From Frondihabitans australicus (GTDB lineage: Bacteria > Actinomycetota > Actinomycetes > Actinomycetales > Microbacteriaceae): 64,000 nucleotides of DNA. A program made the position numbers and the translations under genes. A model generated the notes under the pieces. It was given only the letters and a program-made list of their open reading frames with translations, had not been told where the DNA came from and did not search any database. Every line of letters starts with the position of its first letter. Position 1 is the stretch's first letter. Below, piece by piece: positions 27,657 through 36,610 of this stretch. The stretch lies in the NCBI RefSeq assembly GCF_003634555.1, contig NZ_RBKS01000001.1, forward strand, positions 992,001 through 1,056,000, written 5' to 3'.

Positions 27657-28097
27657 ATGACACGCTGGGCACCCGAGAAGAGCGACACGCTGGCGGCGCT
27701 GGCCACCGAGATCCTGCACAACTACAGCCGGGGTCGCGTGCTCGTCGCGGTCGACGGGCCCGACCGGGTCGCGGCCTCCGGGTTCGCGGACGACGTCGCG
27801 GCGGCCGTCGAGGGCGCCGATCACGTGGCCGGCCGGTCGACCGCCGACGGCCTCGGCGACGACGCGTTCCGCTCGCAGGTCGCCGCTCCGTTCCGCGCAG
27901 CCGACGGCGACGCACTCCTCGTCGTCGATCACGCTCTCACCGGCCGGACGGGGCTCTCCGGCGCGTGGAACTACGCGGTCTGGGTGGTGGGCGACTTCGT
28001 GGCCGACAGGAGCCCCGAGGAGCGCGGGCGGGCGAACGCCGTGATCGACGCCAGCGACCCCGAGCACCCGCGCAGGCTCTTCGACGACGCCTGCTGA
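27657..28097 (+). CDS. Uridine-kinase-like protein with destroyed P-loop
   Basis: 146 residues. The segment [25 protein letters not shown] aligns by eye with the P-loop region of uridine kinases, but the GKS/T triad is gone. [11 protein letters not shown] and the final [24 protein letters not shown] still resemble the C-terminal part of uridine-kinase-like proteins. The protein is shorter than active kinases (~180-210). It may be a catalytically dead paralogue with a binding role or a decaying gene. The start is fixed by the leaderless -10. Base composition is like the neighbours. Confidence 0.65.
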   Translation: MTRWAPEKSDTLAALATEILHNYSRGRVLVAVDGPDRVAASGFADDVAAAVEGADHVAGRSTADGLGDDAFRSQVAAPFRAADGDALLVVDHALTGRTGLSGAWNYAVWVVGDFVADRSPEERGRANAVIDASDPEHPRRLFDDAC

Positions 28098-28132
28098 CCC
28101 GCTCCGCCCCGCGCCCCCTCGCGCATTCCCGC

Positions 28133-28188
28133 GAGTGGCAGAAATGTGCGGATGCGAGGCCACGTGCATCCGCAGATTTCTGCCACTC
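28133..28188. repeat. Long intergenic inverted repeat (23-bp arms)
   Basis: Arms 28133-28155 and 28166-28188 are complementary with a single mismatch and a 10-base loop. The element lies between two plus-strand genes, followed by a G-rich run rather than a T-run. It could terminate the upstream transcript, but it is longer than an ordinary terminator and resembles the elements at 41498 and 51759 in architecture. Confidence 0.85.
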
Positions 28189-28250
28189 AGCGGTGGGGAG
28201 GTGGGGAGGCGGGGCGGGAGGGGTGGCAGTGGCGCGAGCGCGCGGGCCTG

Positions 28251-28256
28251 TACCCT
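28251..28256 (+). promoter_or_regulatory. Candidate -10 element (TACCCT) of truB
   Basis: TACCCT ends 9 bases before the GTG at 28265. The spacing is slightly longer than in the other leaderless genes, so this is a weaker call. Confidence 0.4.
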
Positions 28257-28264
28257 TGACCCTC

Positions 28265-29197
28265 GTGAACAGCGGCATCCTCCTCGTCGACAAGCCGCAG
28301 GGCATCACGAGCCACGACGTCGTCTCCCGCGCCCGACGAGCCTTCGGCACGAAGAAGGTCGGCCACGCCGGCACGCTCGACCCCATGGCGACCGGCCTGC
28401 TCGTCGTCGGCGTCAACTCGTCCACTCGGCTTCTGACCTTCCTCGTCGGCCTCGACAAGACGTACGAGGCGACGATCCGCCTCGGCGTGAGCACGACCAG
28501 CGACGACGCCGACGGCGACGTCACGTCGACCACGAGCACCCGATCCGTGACGCAGGATCAGATCGCCGCCGGCATCGACCTCCTCACCGGCAGAATCGAG
28601 CAGGTCCCGACGGCGGTGAGCGCCATCAAGGTGAACGGCCGCCGCGCCTACGACCTCGCCCGCGAGGGCGTCGACGTCGAGCTCAAGGCGCGCCCCGTCA
28701 CGGTCTCCCGATTCGACGTGCTCGCCCGGCGCGACACGACCAGCGACGGCACACCCGACGGATCGCCGACGATCGACCTCGACGTCGTCGTCGACTGCTC
28801 GTCGGGGACGTACATCCGGGCCCTCGCACGCGATCTGGGCGCGGGCCTCGGCGTCGGCGGGCATCTCACGGCGCTCCGCCGCACGGCGATCGGCCCGTTC
28901 GACGTGTCGGCGGCGGTGCGCACGGCGGGGGAGCGGCACGACCTCGACCCCGGGGAGGCCGTGGCGCGGCTCCTGCGCCCCGCTGACGTCGCCGAGCGGC
29001 TCTTCCCGGTGTGGAGCATGTCGGGCGAGGAGAGCGTCGATCTCGGGCACGGCAAGCGGGTCCGTGTCGAGCGCGCCGACGACGAGGGGCCGGTCGCCGC
29101 GATCACGCCGGACGGCGCCCTCGCCGGTCTCGTCGCCGTGAAGGCTGGCGTCGCCCGCCCCATCGTCAACTTCCCGACGGACGAGGTTCTGAAGTGA
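28265..29197 (+). CDS. truB: tRNA pseudouridine(55) synthase
   Basis: 310 residues. TruB makes pseudouridine 55 in the T-loop of tRNAs. [19 protein letters not shown] opens the protein, the catalytic Asp lies in [14 protein letters not shown], and [20 protein letters not shown] and [23 protein letters not shown] follow. [13 protein letters not shown] marks the end of the catalytic fold, and a PUA-like C-terminal region is present. A longer in-frame start at 27965 was rejected because it would overlap the upstream gene and the inverted repeat. The gene is part of the extended nusA-infB-rbfA-truB neighbourhood, here with mutY interposed. Confidence 0.96.
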   Translation: MNSGILLVDKPQGITSHDVVSRARRAFGTKKVGHAGTLDPMATGLLVVGVNSSTRLLTFLVGLDKTYEATIRLGVSTTSDDADGDVTSTTSTRSVTQDQIAAGIDLLTGRIEQVPTAVSAIKVNGRRAYDLAREGVDVELKARPVTVSRFDVLARRDTTSDGTPDGSPTIDLDVVVDCSSGTYIRALARDLGAGLGVGGHLTALRRTAIGPFDVSAAVRTAGERHDLDPGEAVARLLRPADVAERLFPVWSMSGEESVDLGHGKRVRVERADDEGPVAAITPDGALAGLVAVKAGVARPIVNFPTDEVLK

Positions 29198-29559
29198 TCG
29201 AGTGGTTCACCTGGGTGCAGTTCGGCATCGGCATGGCCGCGGCCGTGTACTGCATCGTGATGGGGCTCGCCAAGCGCGTGCCCAACGACTACACGGTCGG
29301 GGCGCTTGCCCTCGTCGAGGCCCTTCTCGTCGCCCAGCTGATCGTCTCGATCGTCGCTCCGGCAGTGGGCAACCACGCCACCGGCAACGTTCTCGAGTTC
29401 TACATCTACATCGTCGTCGCCCTGCTGCTGCCGCCTCTCGCCGTCGTCTGGGCGCTGGTCGAACGCACCCGCTGGAGCAACGTCGTGATCGGCGCCGCCG
29501 CGTTCGCCGTGGCCGTGATGGTGGTGCGGATGCTGCAGATCTGGACGGCGACCGCGTGA
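29194..29559 (+). CDS. Conserved small membrane protein
   Basis: 121 residues from a GTG that overlaps the truB stop (GTGA). Four hydrophobic segments are visible (VQFGIGMAAAVYCIVMGLA, ALALVEALLVAQLIVSIVAP, YIYIVVALLLPPLAVVWALV, VIGAAAFAVAVMVVRMLQIW). No catalytic motif is seen. Such truB-ribF linked membrane proteins occur in Microbacteriaceae and relatives; the function is unknown. Confidence 0.75.
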   Translation: MIEWFTWVQFGIGMAAAVYCIVMGLAKRVPNDYTVGALALVEALLVAQLIVSIVAPAVGNHATGNVLEFYIYIVVALLLPPLAVVWALVERTRWSNVVIGAAAFAVAVMVVRMLQIWTATA

Positions 29560-29574
29560 GGCGTGGCGGGGCCA

Positions 29575-29580
29575 TATCCT
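29575..29580 (+). promoter_or_regulatory. Candidate -10 element (TATCCT)
   Basis: TATCCT ends 8 bases before the second of two adjacent ATG codons (29585 and 29588). By the spacing seen elsewhere the ATG at 29588 would be the leaderless start. Confidence 0.4.
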
Positions 29581-29584
29581 TGAC

Positions 29585-30073
29585 ATGATGGTTCAGAAGA
29601 AGACAACGCGCGCCACCGGCTTCGGCCGCGTGCTCATCGCGATCTACGCGATCCTCGCCCTCGCTGCCACGGCCCGATCGGTCTACCAGATCATCGAGCA
29701 GTTCCACGAGGCGCCGCTCGCGTACTCGCTCTCGGCGCTCTCCGGGCTGGTGTACATCGTCGCCACGATCGCCCTCGTCGTGCCCGGCCGGCGCTCCTAC
29801 GCCGTCGCCTGGGCGACCATCACCTTCGAGCTCGTCGGCGTGCTGTTCGTCGGCCTCATGTCGATCGTCGACCCCTCCGTCTTCGTGCCGTCGTCGAAGT
29901 ACGCCCACTCCGATCACTCGACCGTGTGGTCGTACTTCGGCATCGGGTACGGCTTCGTGCCTCTGCTCCTGCCGATCGTGGGCATGATCTGGCTGCGCTA
30001 CACGCGCCCGGGCGGCCCGCACGCCACGGCGCAGGCCGAGGCGGGGCGCTCCGGCCGCGCGGTCGGGGCCTGA
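29585..30073 (+). CDS. Conserved membrane protein
   Basis: 162 residues (161 less one Met if translation begins at 29588). Four transmembrane segments are predicted by eye: VLIAIYAILALAATARSVYQI, LSALSGLVYIVATIALVV, YAVAWATITFELVGVLFVGL and FGIGYGFVPLLLPIVGMIWL. A Lys/Arg-rich N-terminus suggests a cytoplasmic start. It sits 3 bases before ribF, so it may be co-transcribed with it. No family name recognised. Confidence 0.75.
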   Translation: MMVQKKTTRATGFGRVLIAIYAILALAATARSVYQIIEQFHEAPLAYSLSALSGLVYIVATIALVVPGRRSYAVAWATITFELVGVLFVGLMSIVDPSVFVPSSKYAHSDHSTVWSYFGIGYGFVPLLLPIVGMIWLRYTRPGGPHATAQAEAGRSGRAVGA

Positions 30074-30076
30074 TCC

Positions 30077-31036
30077 GTGGACTTCTTCACGGCGCCGGCC
30101 GAGGTGCCCCCGGGCTTCGGCCCGTCGGCGGTGACGATCGGCAAGTTCGACGGCGTCCACCTCGGTCACCGCGCCGTGATCGCCGACCTCGAGCGGACCG
30201 CCCGTGCTCGCGATCTGGTGTCGGCGGTGGTGACCTTCGACCGTCACCCGCTCGCCGTCCTGCGACCGGACTCCGTGCCGGCCGCGCTCACCTCAAACCG
30301 GCAGAAGCGCGAGCTGCTCGAGAAGACCGGCGTCGAGGCGACTCTCATGCTCACCTTCGACCACGACCTGCAGTCGCTGACGCCCGACGAGTTCGTCGAC
30401 CGCGTCCTGGTCGAGACCCTGCAGGCCGAGGTCGTGCTCGTCGGCACCGACTTCCGCTTCGGGGTGCGGGGGTCGGGTGACATCGAGACGCTCCGCCGGC
30501 TCGGCCGCGTGCGCGGCTTCGACGTCCAGATCGTGCCCGACGTCGTGCCGCTGGTGGCGCCGGGCGACGGCGCACGGCGCGTCTCGTCGAGCTGGATCCG
30601 AGAGCTCCTCGACCAGGGTCGCATCGTCGATGCGAGCGTCCTCCTCGGCCGTCCGCCCGCCGTGCGCGGCGTCGTCGTCCACGGCGAGCAGCGCGGCCGC
30701 GAGCTCGGGTTCCCGACGGCCAACCTCGAGCCCCGCAGCGAGGGCTTCGTGCCGGCCGACGGCGTGTACGCGGCCCACGTGCTCGTCGACGGCACCCTCT
30801 TCGACGCCGCCGTCTCCGTCGGCAACAACCCGACCTTCGAGGGGGTGCCCGAGAAGCAGGTCGAGGCGCACCTGCTCGACGTGCAGATCGACCTCTACGG
30901 CAAGGAGGTCACCGTGTTCTTCGTCGACTGGGTGCGCGGCAACGTGAAGTTCGCAGGGCTCGAGCCTCTGATCGCGCAGATCGGGGCGGACGTCGAGACC
31001 GTCCGCGGGATCCTGCGACCCGACGCCGAAGCCTGA
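30077..31036 (+). CDS. ribF: Bifunctional riboflavin kinase / FAD synthetase
   Basis: 319 residues. The FMN adenylyltransferase domain has SAVTIGKFDGVHLGHRAVIADL (HxGH-like motif), LVGTDFRFGVRGSGD and VSSSWIRELLDQG. The C-terminal riboflavin kinase domain contains VVHGEQRGRELGFPTANLEPRSEGFVPADGVYA with the conserved GFPTAN, plus SVGNNPTFEG and HLLDVQIDLYGKEVTVFFVD. The enzyme converts riboflavin to FMN and FAD. The GTG start lies 3 bases after the previous stop. The truB-ribF linkage is widely conserved. Confidence 0.96.
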   Translation: MDFFTAPAEVPPGFGPSAVTIGKFDGVHLGHRAVIADLERTARARDLVSAVVTFDRHPLAVLRPDSVPAALTSNRQKRELLEKTGVEATLMLTFDHDLQSLTPDEFVDRVLVETLQAEVVLVGTDFRFGVRGSGDIETLRRLGRVRGFDVQIVPDVVPLVAPGDGARRVSSSWIRELLDQGRIVDASVLLGRPPAVRGVVVHGEQRGRELGFPTANLEPRSEGFVPADGVYAAHVLVDGTLFDAAVSVGNNPTFEGVPEKQVEAHLLDVQIDLYGKEVTVFFVDWVRGNVKFAGLEPLIAQIGADVETVRGILRPDAEA

Positions 31037-31059
31037 GAGACGGGTTCCCGGGCCCCGCG

Positions 31060-31065
31060 TACCGT
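31060..31065 (+). promoter_or_regulatory. -10 element (TACCGT), leaderless type
   Basis: TACCGT ends 7 bases before the ATG at 31072. Confidence 0.5.
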
Positions 31066-31071
31066 GAGGCC

Positions 31072-32604
31072 ATGCCACCCGAGACCAGTTCGTCAGCGCG
31101 TCGCCGCGCCCTCGTCACCGGAGCCACGGGATACATCGGCGGGCGCCTCGCCCCTCGGCTCGTCGCCGCCGGATTCGACGTGCGCGCGCTCGTCCGGACC
31201 CCGGAGAAGCTGAGCGGCGTGCCGTGGGCCGGCGACATCGAGATCGTGAAGGGCGACCTCACCGACGCGGAGTCGGTGGGTCGCGCGGTTCAGGACATCG
31301 ACGTCGTCTACTACCTCGCGCACGCGATGGGCGGCCGAGGCGACTTTGAGAAGGCCGAGCTGCTCGCGGCGCAGACGATGGCGTCGCAGGCCGCCGCGGC
31401 CGGTGTGAAGCGCATCGTGTACCTGGGCGGTCTGCACCCCGACGGTCCGCTCTCACGGCACCTCGAATCGCGGAAGGCGGTCGGCGACGCCCTGCTGGCG
31501 AGCGGCGTGCCCACGGTCGCCCTGCAGGCGGGTGTCGTGATCGGCTCAGGATCGGCGTCGTTCGAGATGATCCGGCACCTCACCGACGTGCTGCCCTACA
31601 TGCCTGCGCCGAAATGGGTCCGCAACGAGATCCAGCCCATCGCCGTCCGCGACGTCCTCCACTATCTCATCGGGTCCGCCGACGCGGCGCCGGACGTCAA
31701 CCGCACCTTCGACATCGGCGGCCCCGACGTTCTCCGCTACGGGCAGATGATGAACGGCTACGCCGTCGAGGCCGGGCTCAAGCAGCGGCCCATCGCGCCC
31801 CTGCCGGTGCTCACGCCGTGGCTCGCGTCGCAGTGGGTGAACCTCGTCACGCCGATCCCCAGGGCCCTCGCCACACCGATCATCGAGTCTCTGCAGTACG
31901 ACTGCGTCGTGCGCGAGCACGACATCGACGACGTCGTGCCGCCGCCGGCCGAGGGCCTCATCGGCTACCGGCACGCCGTGCGCCTCGCCCTGGGCAGGAT
32001 GCGCGACGGCGCGGTCGAGACCAGCTGGCAGGACTCGTCCGTGGCCGGCGCCCCGAGCGACCCTCTGCCGAGCGACCCCGACTGGGCCGGCCACACCGTC
32101 TACACCGACGATCGCGAGACCGACACGCCCGCATCGGCCGAGCAGGTGTGGCGCAGGATCGAGGGCATCGGCGGCGACAACGGCTGGTACTCGTTCCCGC
32201 TGGCCTGGGCCGCCCGCGGATGGATGGACCGTCTCGCTGGGGGAGTCGGGCTGACCCGGGGCCGGCGGAGCGCGACCTCCCTGCGGCGAGGTGACGCCCT
32301 GGACTGGTGGCGCGTCGAGGAGATCGAGCAGGGCCGCTACCTGCGCCTCCGAGCCGAGTTCAAGGCTCCAGGCCGCGGCTGGCTCGAGATGCGCGTCGAG
32401 CCCCGTGAGCACGGCTCGCACTACCGGCAGCGGGCCGTGTTCTTCCCCGCGGGCCTCTCGGGGCGTCTGTACTGGTACAGCATCCTGCCCTTCCACGGGA
32501 TAATCTTCTCGGGAATGCTGAACCGGATCTCGGCGCAGGCCGAGACCGACCAGGCGGTCGCTGCGGCGGGCGCCACGACGGGAGGCGCACGACGTGACCG
32601 ATGA
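31072..32604 (+). CDS. SDR-type NAD(P)-binding protein with DUF2867 domain
   Basis: 510 residues. An atypical SDR Rossmann domain begins RALVTGATGYIGGRLAPRLVAAG and contains VKRIVYLGGLHPDGPLSRHLESR. About residue 320 onward is a DUF2867-type domain (VWRRIEGIGGDNGWYSFPLAWAARGWMDRLAGGVGL, LDWWRVEEIEQGRYLRLRAEF and FHGIIFSGML). The two-domain form is common in actinobacteria; some relatives act on lipid or quinone-like substrates, but the substrate here is unknown. It overlaps the SGNH hydrolase gene by 11 bases. Confidence 0.88.
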   Translation: MPPETSSSARRRALVTGATGYIGGRLAPRLVAAGFDVRALVRTPEKLSGVPWAGDIEIVKGDLTDAESVGRAVQDIDVVYYLAHAMGGRGDFEKAELLAAQTMASQAAAAGVKRIVYLGGLHPDGPLSRHLESRKAVGDALLASGVPTVALQAGVVIGSGSASFEMIRHLTDVLPYMPAPKWVRNEIQPIAVRDVLHYLIGSADAAPDVNRTFDIGGPDVLRYGQMMNGYAVEAGLKQRPIAPLPVLTPWLASQWVNLVTPIPRALATPIIESLQYDCVVREHDIDDVVPPPAEGLIGYRHAVRLALGRMRDGAVETSWQDSSVAGAPSDPLPSDPDWAGHTVYTDDRETDTPASAEQVWRRIEGIGGDNGWYSFPLAWAARGWMDRLAGGVGLTRGRRSATSLRRGDALDWWRVEEIEQGRYLRLRAEFKAPGRGWLEMRVEPREHGSHYRQRAVFFPAGLSGRLYWYSILPFHGIIFSGMLNRISAQAETDQAVAAAGATTGGARRDR

Positions 32605-33166
32605 ACGACTTCTCTTCGTGGGCGCGAGCCTCGTCGAACAGGGCGACTGGGCGGCATGGTTCCCGGACGACGAGGCGATCAACCTCGGCGTTTCGGGCGA
32701 GACGACCGCCGACGTGCTGGCGCGCCTCGACGACGTGGTCGCGGCTGAGCCCGACTCGATCGTGCTGCAGATCGGCGGGAACGACTTCGCGCGCCGCCGA
32801 AGCGTCGAGCAGGTGGTGCGCACGATCGAGAACATCATGGTCGACCTCCGGCGTCGCCTGCCCGGCGTGAGGCTCCTCCTCGTGTCGATCACCCCGCGCG
32901 GCGCCGAGTTCGCCGAGCGGATCCGCGACGCGAACCGGCACCTGCGGCAATTCGCCGCGACGGTCCGAGCTCAGTACCTCGACGTCTGGCCGGCCCTGGC
33001 CGACGGCGACGTGCTCCGCGACGACTTCACGACGGACGGCGTGCACCTCACCGAGGCCGGCTACCAGGCCTGGGTCGACGAACTCCGACCCGCCCTCGAG
33101 CGCCTCCGCGAGGAGCCCCCGATGTCGCGCCCCATCAGCATCATCCGCGACGCGGGCGCCCTCTGA
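32594..33166 (+). CDS. SGNH/GDSL-type hydrolase
   Basis: 190 residues. Block I reads LLFVGASLVEQGDW (GAS in place of GDS but with the nucleophile Ser kept), block II LGVSGETTADVLARL supplies the oxyanion Gly, block III IGGNDFARR supplies Asn, and block V DGVHLTEAGYQAW supplies the Asp-x-x-His pair. No signal peptide is seen, so it should be a cytoplasmic esterase or lipase-like enzyme. The GTG start overlaps the DUF2867 gene. Confidence 0.87.
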   Translation: MTDERLLFVGASLVEQGDWAAWFPDDEAINLGVSGETTADVLARLDDVVAAEPDSIVLQIGGNDFARRRSVEQVVRTIENIMVDLRRRLPGVRLLLVSITPRGAEFAERIRDANRHLRQFAATVRAQYLDVWPALADGDVLRDDFTTDGVHLTEAGYQAWVDELRPALERLREEPPMSRPISIIRDAGAL

Positions 33167-33181
33167 CCCTTCCTGCACCGG

Positions 33182-33187
33182 TAGGCT
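33182..33187 (+). promoter_or_regulatory. -10 element (TAGGCT), leaderless type
   Basis: TAGGCT ends 8 bases before the ATG at 33195. Confidence 0.5.
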
Positions 33188-33194
33188 GAAGGTC

Positions 33195-33572
33195 ATGCCC
33201 ACCCCGCAGAAGGCCGAGTTCCTCCGGCCCGCTCTCGCACCGGGCCTGCTCGGCGCGATCGCCCTCGTCGCGGGTGCCGCCCTGCTCGACAGCACCATCT
33301 TCATCGCCTTCCGCTACGTCGTCGCGATCCTGGCGCTCATCGTGCTGGTGTTCGCCTACCGCGGCCGCGGCTGGGGCTACCTCCCGTTCCTCGCGGCCAT
33401 CGCCGTCCTGTGGAACCCGGTGTGGGTCATCCCGCTGTCGGGCCAGCCGTGGCAGCTCCTGCAGTTCGCCGCCGCGGTCGTCTTCGTGGTCGCCGGCATA
33501 CGAATCCGGGTGCCGAACCCCGAGGCGAAGGCGGCCGCGACGTCGACCAGACCGACGCCGAAGCGGCGCTGA
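33195..33572 (+). CDS. Small membrane protein, DUF6804-like
   Basis: 125 residues with four hydrophobic segments (LAPGLLGAIALVAGAALL, FRYVVAILALIVLVFAY, YLPFLAAIAVLWNPVWVIPL and LQFAAAVVFVVAGIRI). The WNPVWVIPLS motif between helices three and four and overall length fit the DUF6804 family, which has no known function. The C-terminus is a short basic tail. Confidence 0.75.
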   Translation: MPTPQKAEFLRPALAPGLLGAIALVAGAALLDSTIFIAFRYVVAILALIVLVFAYRGRGWGYLPFLAAIAVLWNPVWVIPLSGQPWQLLQFAAAVVFVVAGIRIRVPNPEAKAAATSTRPTPKRR

Positions 33573-33649
33573 CCCGCCGCGTCAGCCACGAACCGGCGCT
33601 CGACGACGAGCGTCGCGCGGACCGTCCTGCGGCGAGTGCTTCGTCGGAG

Positions 33650-33655
33650 TAAAAT
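33650..33655 (+). promoter_or_regulatory. Candidate -10 element (TAAAAT) upstream of the Stealth gene
   Basis: TAAAAT stands out in an otherwise GC-rich gap, 50 bases before the ATG at 33705. This gene also has a GAGGGGAG ribosome-binding sequence, so a leadered transcript is expected. Confidence 0.45.
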
Positions 33656-33704
33656 CGGACAACTGAAGTCACGGCCACCCGGGCCTGACGCGAGGGGAGT
33701 CTGC

Positions 33705-35264
33705 ATGGGCACGGAGATCGTCGGCGCATCCGAGAGCCCGCTTCTGAGCACGCGGGCGTCCTCAGCCGGAATCTCCGCCTCGGGGCCAGCGAGCGACCGC
33801 ATCGTCGTGCGCAAGGGACAGTTCACTCTGGTCAACGGTCACCTCACCCCGCAGCAGTCGATGCTCGAAGACCTGGCATTCGTCAAGCGCGTGCTGGACT
33901 CCTCGGGCCTTCCGCACCTGCTCGTCCGCGGCAACGAGGAGCGCCCCGTGATCGCGCTCGACATCGCCGACCGCCTGGCGTTCGAGTCGGCGTTCCGCGA
34001 GGCCGCCCGCGACGAGCCGTTCTACTCGAAGCCCGGAAAGCGCCGTGCCGTGCTCGTGGCGGAAGACGGCTTCGGGCCCGACACCGAGCGGCTCCTGCGC
34101 CTGTACCGCCCGCGCCTCGAACCGCTGGGGCGCCTTCGCTACGGCGCCTCTCTCGCCGTGCAGATCGAGTTCTGGATCACGACCGACCGCGAGGTGCTCG
34201 TGCCCGTCGAGAACGCCCTCATGCGCCGCACCCTGCCGCGGTCGGAGGCCGTGCGAGTCGACATCGAGCGCTACGGCATGCACTGGCAGACGCTCGAGCA
34301 CATGTTCGACGACCACGCCACCGACATCACCTTCGACATCGACATGGTGTTCTCGTGGGTCGATGGCAACTCGGTCGAGTACCAGCGGGCGCGGGCCGCC
34401 CAGGCCAAGAGCCACGTCGTGGGCGAAGGCGACGACGCGGCCGCCCGCTTCCGGCAGATCGACGAGCTGAAGTACGCCCTCCGCTCCGTGTACATGTTCG
34501 CCCCGTGGGTGCGGAACATCTACATCGCGACCGATTCACCGGCTCCTGCGTGGCTGGCCGACCACCCCCGCGTGCGCATCGTCCGCAGCGAGGAGTTCTT
34601 CGCCGACCCCTCGGTGCTGCCGACTCACAACTCGCAGGCGGTCGAGTCGCAGCTGCACCACATCGACGGGCTCAGCGAGCACTTCCTCTACTCCAACGAC
34701 GACATGTTCTTCGGCCGGCCGATCTCACCGGGCATGTTCTTCTCGCCCGGGTCGGTGACGAAATTCATCGAGGCCAACACCAGGATCGGCCTGGGTCTCA
34801 ACAGCGCAGAGCGGTCGGGCTTCGAGAACGCCGCCCGCGTGAATCGAGCCCTCCTCCAGCAGCGCTTCGGCCGGGTCACGACGCGGCACCTCGAGCACAC
34901 GGCGGCGCCGCTTCGTCGCAGCGTGATGACCGAGATGGAGCACGAGTTCGCCGACGAGTTCCAGGCGACGGCCGGATCTCCCTTCCGGGCCGCGTCGAAC
35001 ATCTCGGTCACGAACTCGCTGTACCACTACTACGCGCTGATGACCGGGCGTGCGATCGTCCAGGAGAAGGCGAAGGTGCTCTACGTCGACACCACGATGG
35101 TGTCGGGGCTCGCGCAGCTGTCCGAGCTGGTCAAGAAGCGCTCGTACGACTTCTTCTGCCTGAACGACGGCTCGTTCCCCGAGGTGACCGACGAGGAGCG
35201 CACGACGGTCGTCACCGACTTCCTCGAGCGGTACTTCCCGTTCAAAGCCCCCTGGGAGGCCTGA
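33705..35264 (+). CDS. Stealth-family sugar-phosphate transferase
   Basis: 519 residues. The four Stealth conserved regions can be traced: DIDMVFSWVDGNSVEYQRAR (CR1), FRQIDELKYALRSVYMFAPWVRNIYIATD (CR2), THNSQAVESQLHHIDGLSEHFLYSNDDMFFGR (CR3, with the NDD motif) and a C-terminal region with KKRSYDFFCLND (CR4). Relatives transfer hexose-1-phosphate to make phosphodiester-linked capsule or wall polymers. The N-terminal ~200 residues are a family-typical but uncharacterised extension. The ATG was chosen for the ribosome-binding sequence at 33691-33698. It stands alone, without glycan-synthesis neighbours. Confidence 0.9.
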   Translation: MGTEIVGASESPLLSTRASSAGISASGPASDRIVVRKGQFTLVNGHLTPQQSMLEDLAFVKRVLDSSGLPHLLVRGNEERPVIALDIADRLAFESAFREAARDEPFYSKPGKRRAVLVAEDGFGPDTERLLRLYRPRLEPLGRLRYGASLAVQIEFWITTDREVLVPVENALMRRTLPRSEAVRVDIERYGMHWQTLEHMFDDHATDITFDIDMVFSWVDGNSVEYQRARAAQAKSHVVGEGDDAAARFRQIDELKYALRSVYMFAPWVRNIYIATDSPAPAWLADHPRVRIVRSEEFFADPSVLPTHNSQAVESQLHHIDGLSEHFLYSNDDMFFGRPISPGMFFSPGSVTKFIEANTRIGLGLNSAERSGFENAARVNRALLQQRFGRVTTRHLEHTAAPLRRSVMTEMEHEFADEFQATAGSPFRAASNISVTNSLYHYYALMTGRAIVQEKAKVLYVDTTMVSGLAQLSELVKKRSYDFFCLNDGSFPEVTDEERTTVVTDFLERYFPFKAPWEA

Positions 35265-35279
35265 GCGCGACGCTCAGGC
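35259..35279 (+). terminator. Hairpin overlapping the Stealth stop codon
   Basis: A perfect 9-bp inverted repeat (35259-35267 and 35271-35279) with a 3-base loop spans the TGA. It is followed at 35303-35342 by a second stem-loop with arms CGCCCCT and AGGGGCG plus an inner ATAGC/GCTAT pair. Together they should terminate the plus-strand transcript and perhaps the converging minus-strand one. Confidence 0.6.
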
Positions 35280-35390
35280 ACACCGCCTGCGGCGTTGTCG
35301 GTCGCCCCTGATAGCTCCGCTATGAAGGGGCGGCCTCCGCCTTGCATCCGGCGCACCTGAGCGCCGCGGCGCGCGTGCACGGCCGCCGCG

Positions 35391-36374
35391 CTAGATCAGG
35401 CCGATCGGGCCAGTGAGGCTGAGGTCGCGATCGGGCACGACGAGCTCGTCGGGCTGCTCCGCGCGGTGGCGCGGGCGGGCGTCGGGGATCGTGATGCCCG
35501 CCTCGTCGAGGCGACGAGCGACCTCGGCCTGCGGCACGTACTCGCCGACGGTCGAGTAGCTGCCGATCGGCACCACCGAGTTCACGATCGTGTCGGGGTA
35601 GACGTGCACGAGGTTGTACGCCTGCGCGCCGTCCTGGCCGCGGGTCGCGTCGCGCGGGATGTTGAGGTCCGCCGTGTAGCACGTGGCCGATGCGACGGAG
35701 ACGGGCACCCCCGCGAACATCGCGTTCGTGGAGAAGTGCAGGTGGCCGGCGATGATCGCGCGGACGTCGCTGCCCTCGATCACCTCGGCCAGGGCCGGCT
35801 GGTCGCGGAGCTCGACGAGCACGGTGAGGTCTTTGATGCTCGGCACGGGCGGGTGGTGCATCGCCAGGATCGTGCCGTGCGGCGCGTCCACGCTGAGCTC
35901 CTCGGCCAGCCAGTCGAGCTGGTCGCCCGTGAGCTCGCCGTAGTGCTCGCCGGGCACGGACGTGTCGATCGTGATGACGCGGAGGCCGTTGACGTCGTAC
36001 ACGAGGTCGACGGGACGCTCGCTGGGCAGCTGGCCGAACAGCTCCTGCCGGAAGGCACCGCGGTCGTCGTGGTTGCCCATGGCCCAGATGATCTGGGCGC
36101 CGAGGCGGAGGGCGATGGGCTCCAGGAGCAGACGCAGCTTGCGGTACGCACCCGGCTCGCCCTTGTCGGCGAGATCGCCCGTCACCACGATGGCCTCGGG
36201 GCGCGCCCCGGACTCCTCGAGCTCGGACATGATCTGCCGCAGACGGCCCTCGGAGTCGACGTCGCCGTAGAGGTCGCCGTCGCCCGCGATGAGGTGCGTG
36301 TCGCTGAGGTGCAGGAGGAAGTGATCGGGCCGAGGGTGCTCGGCCGTGCGCTGGTGCCTCGGGCGCTCGCCCAT
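35391..36374 (-). CDS. Class III cyclic-nucleotide phosphodiesterase-like metallophosphoesterase
   Basis: 327 residues. All dimetal-binding blocks of the calcineurin-like superfamily are present: [38 protein letters not shown] and [12 protein letters not shown]. The spacing matches CpdA/GpdQ-like phosphodiesterases that hydrolyse cyclic nucleotides or phosphodiesters. No signal peptide is present from the chosen ATG (36374), which sits 28 residues before the first motif; ATGs at 36452 and 36500 would add an unconserved extension. It converges on the Stealth gene. Confidence 0.88.
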   Translation of the reverse strand: MGERPRHQRTAEHPRPDHFLLHLSDTHLIAGDGDLYGDVDSEGRLRQIMSELEESGARPEAIVVTGDLADKGEPGAYRKLRLLLEPIALRLGAQIIWAMGNHDDRGAFRQELFGQLPSERPVDLVYDVNGLRVITIDTSVPGEHYGELTGDQLDWLAEELSVDAPHGTILAMHHPPVPSIKDLTVLVELRDQPALAEVIEGSDVRAIIAGHLHFSTNAMFAGVPVSVASATCYTADLNIPRDATRGQDGAQAYNLVHVYPDTIVNSVVPIGSYSTVGEYVPQAEVARRLDEAGITIPDARPRHRAEQPDELVVPDRDLSLTGPIGLI

Positions 36375-36610
36375 GATGCTCGCATTCGCTGTGCTGACGT
36401 GGGTGACGTTGACACTCACGCTCGTGCAGGTATTCGGCAACAAGTCCATCATCGGATTGCCCGCCCGCGGTGAACTGCACCGCGCGCGTCGGTAAACCAT
36501 GTGCGAACAAAAACCGAACCGGACCGACAGTAGTCGTGCAACGCAGCGAGGGCGAGGCCCCCGTTCAGGTCCTCTGACAGTTATTACGTTTCGTGATGGG
36601 CGCAGGATGC

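Noticed and set aside
36501-36610. Possible tRNA or small RNA in the gap between the phosphoesterase and rpmA
   Set aside because: I could not fold a cloverleaf and saw no conserved T-loop; only a moderately AT-rich promoter-like stretch is visible.
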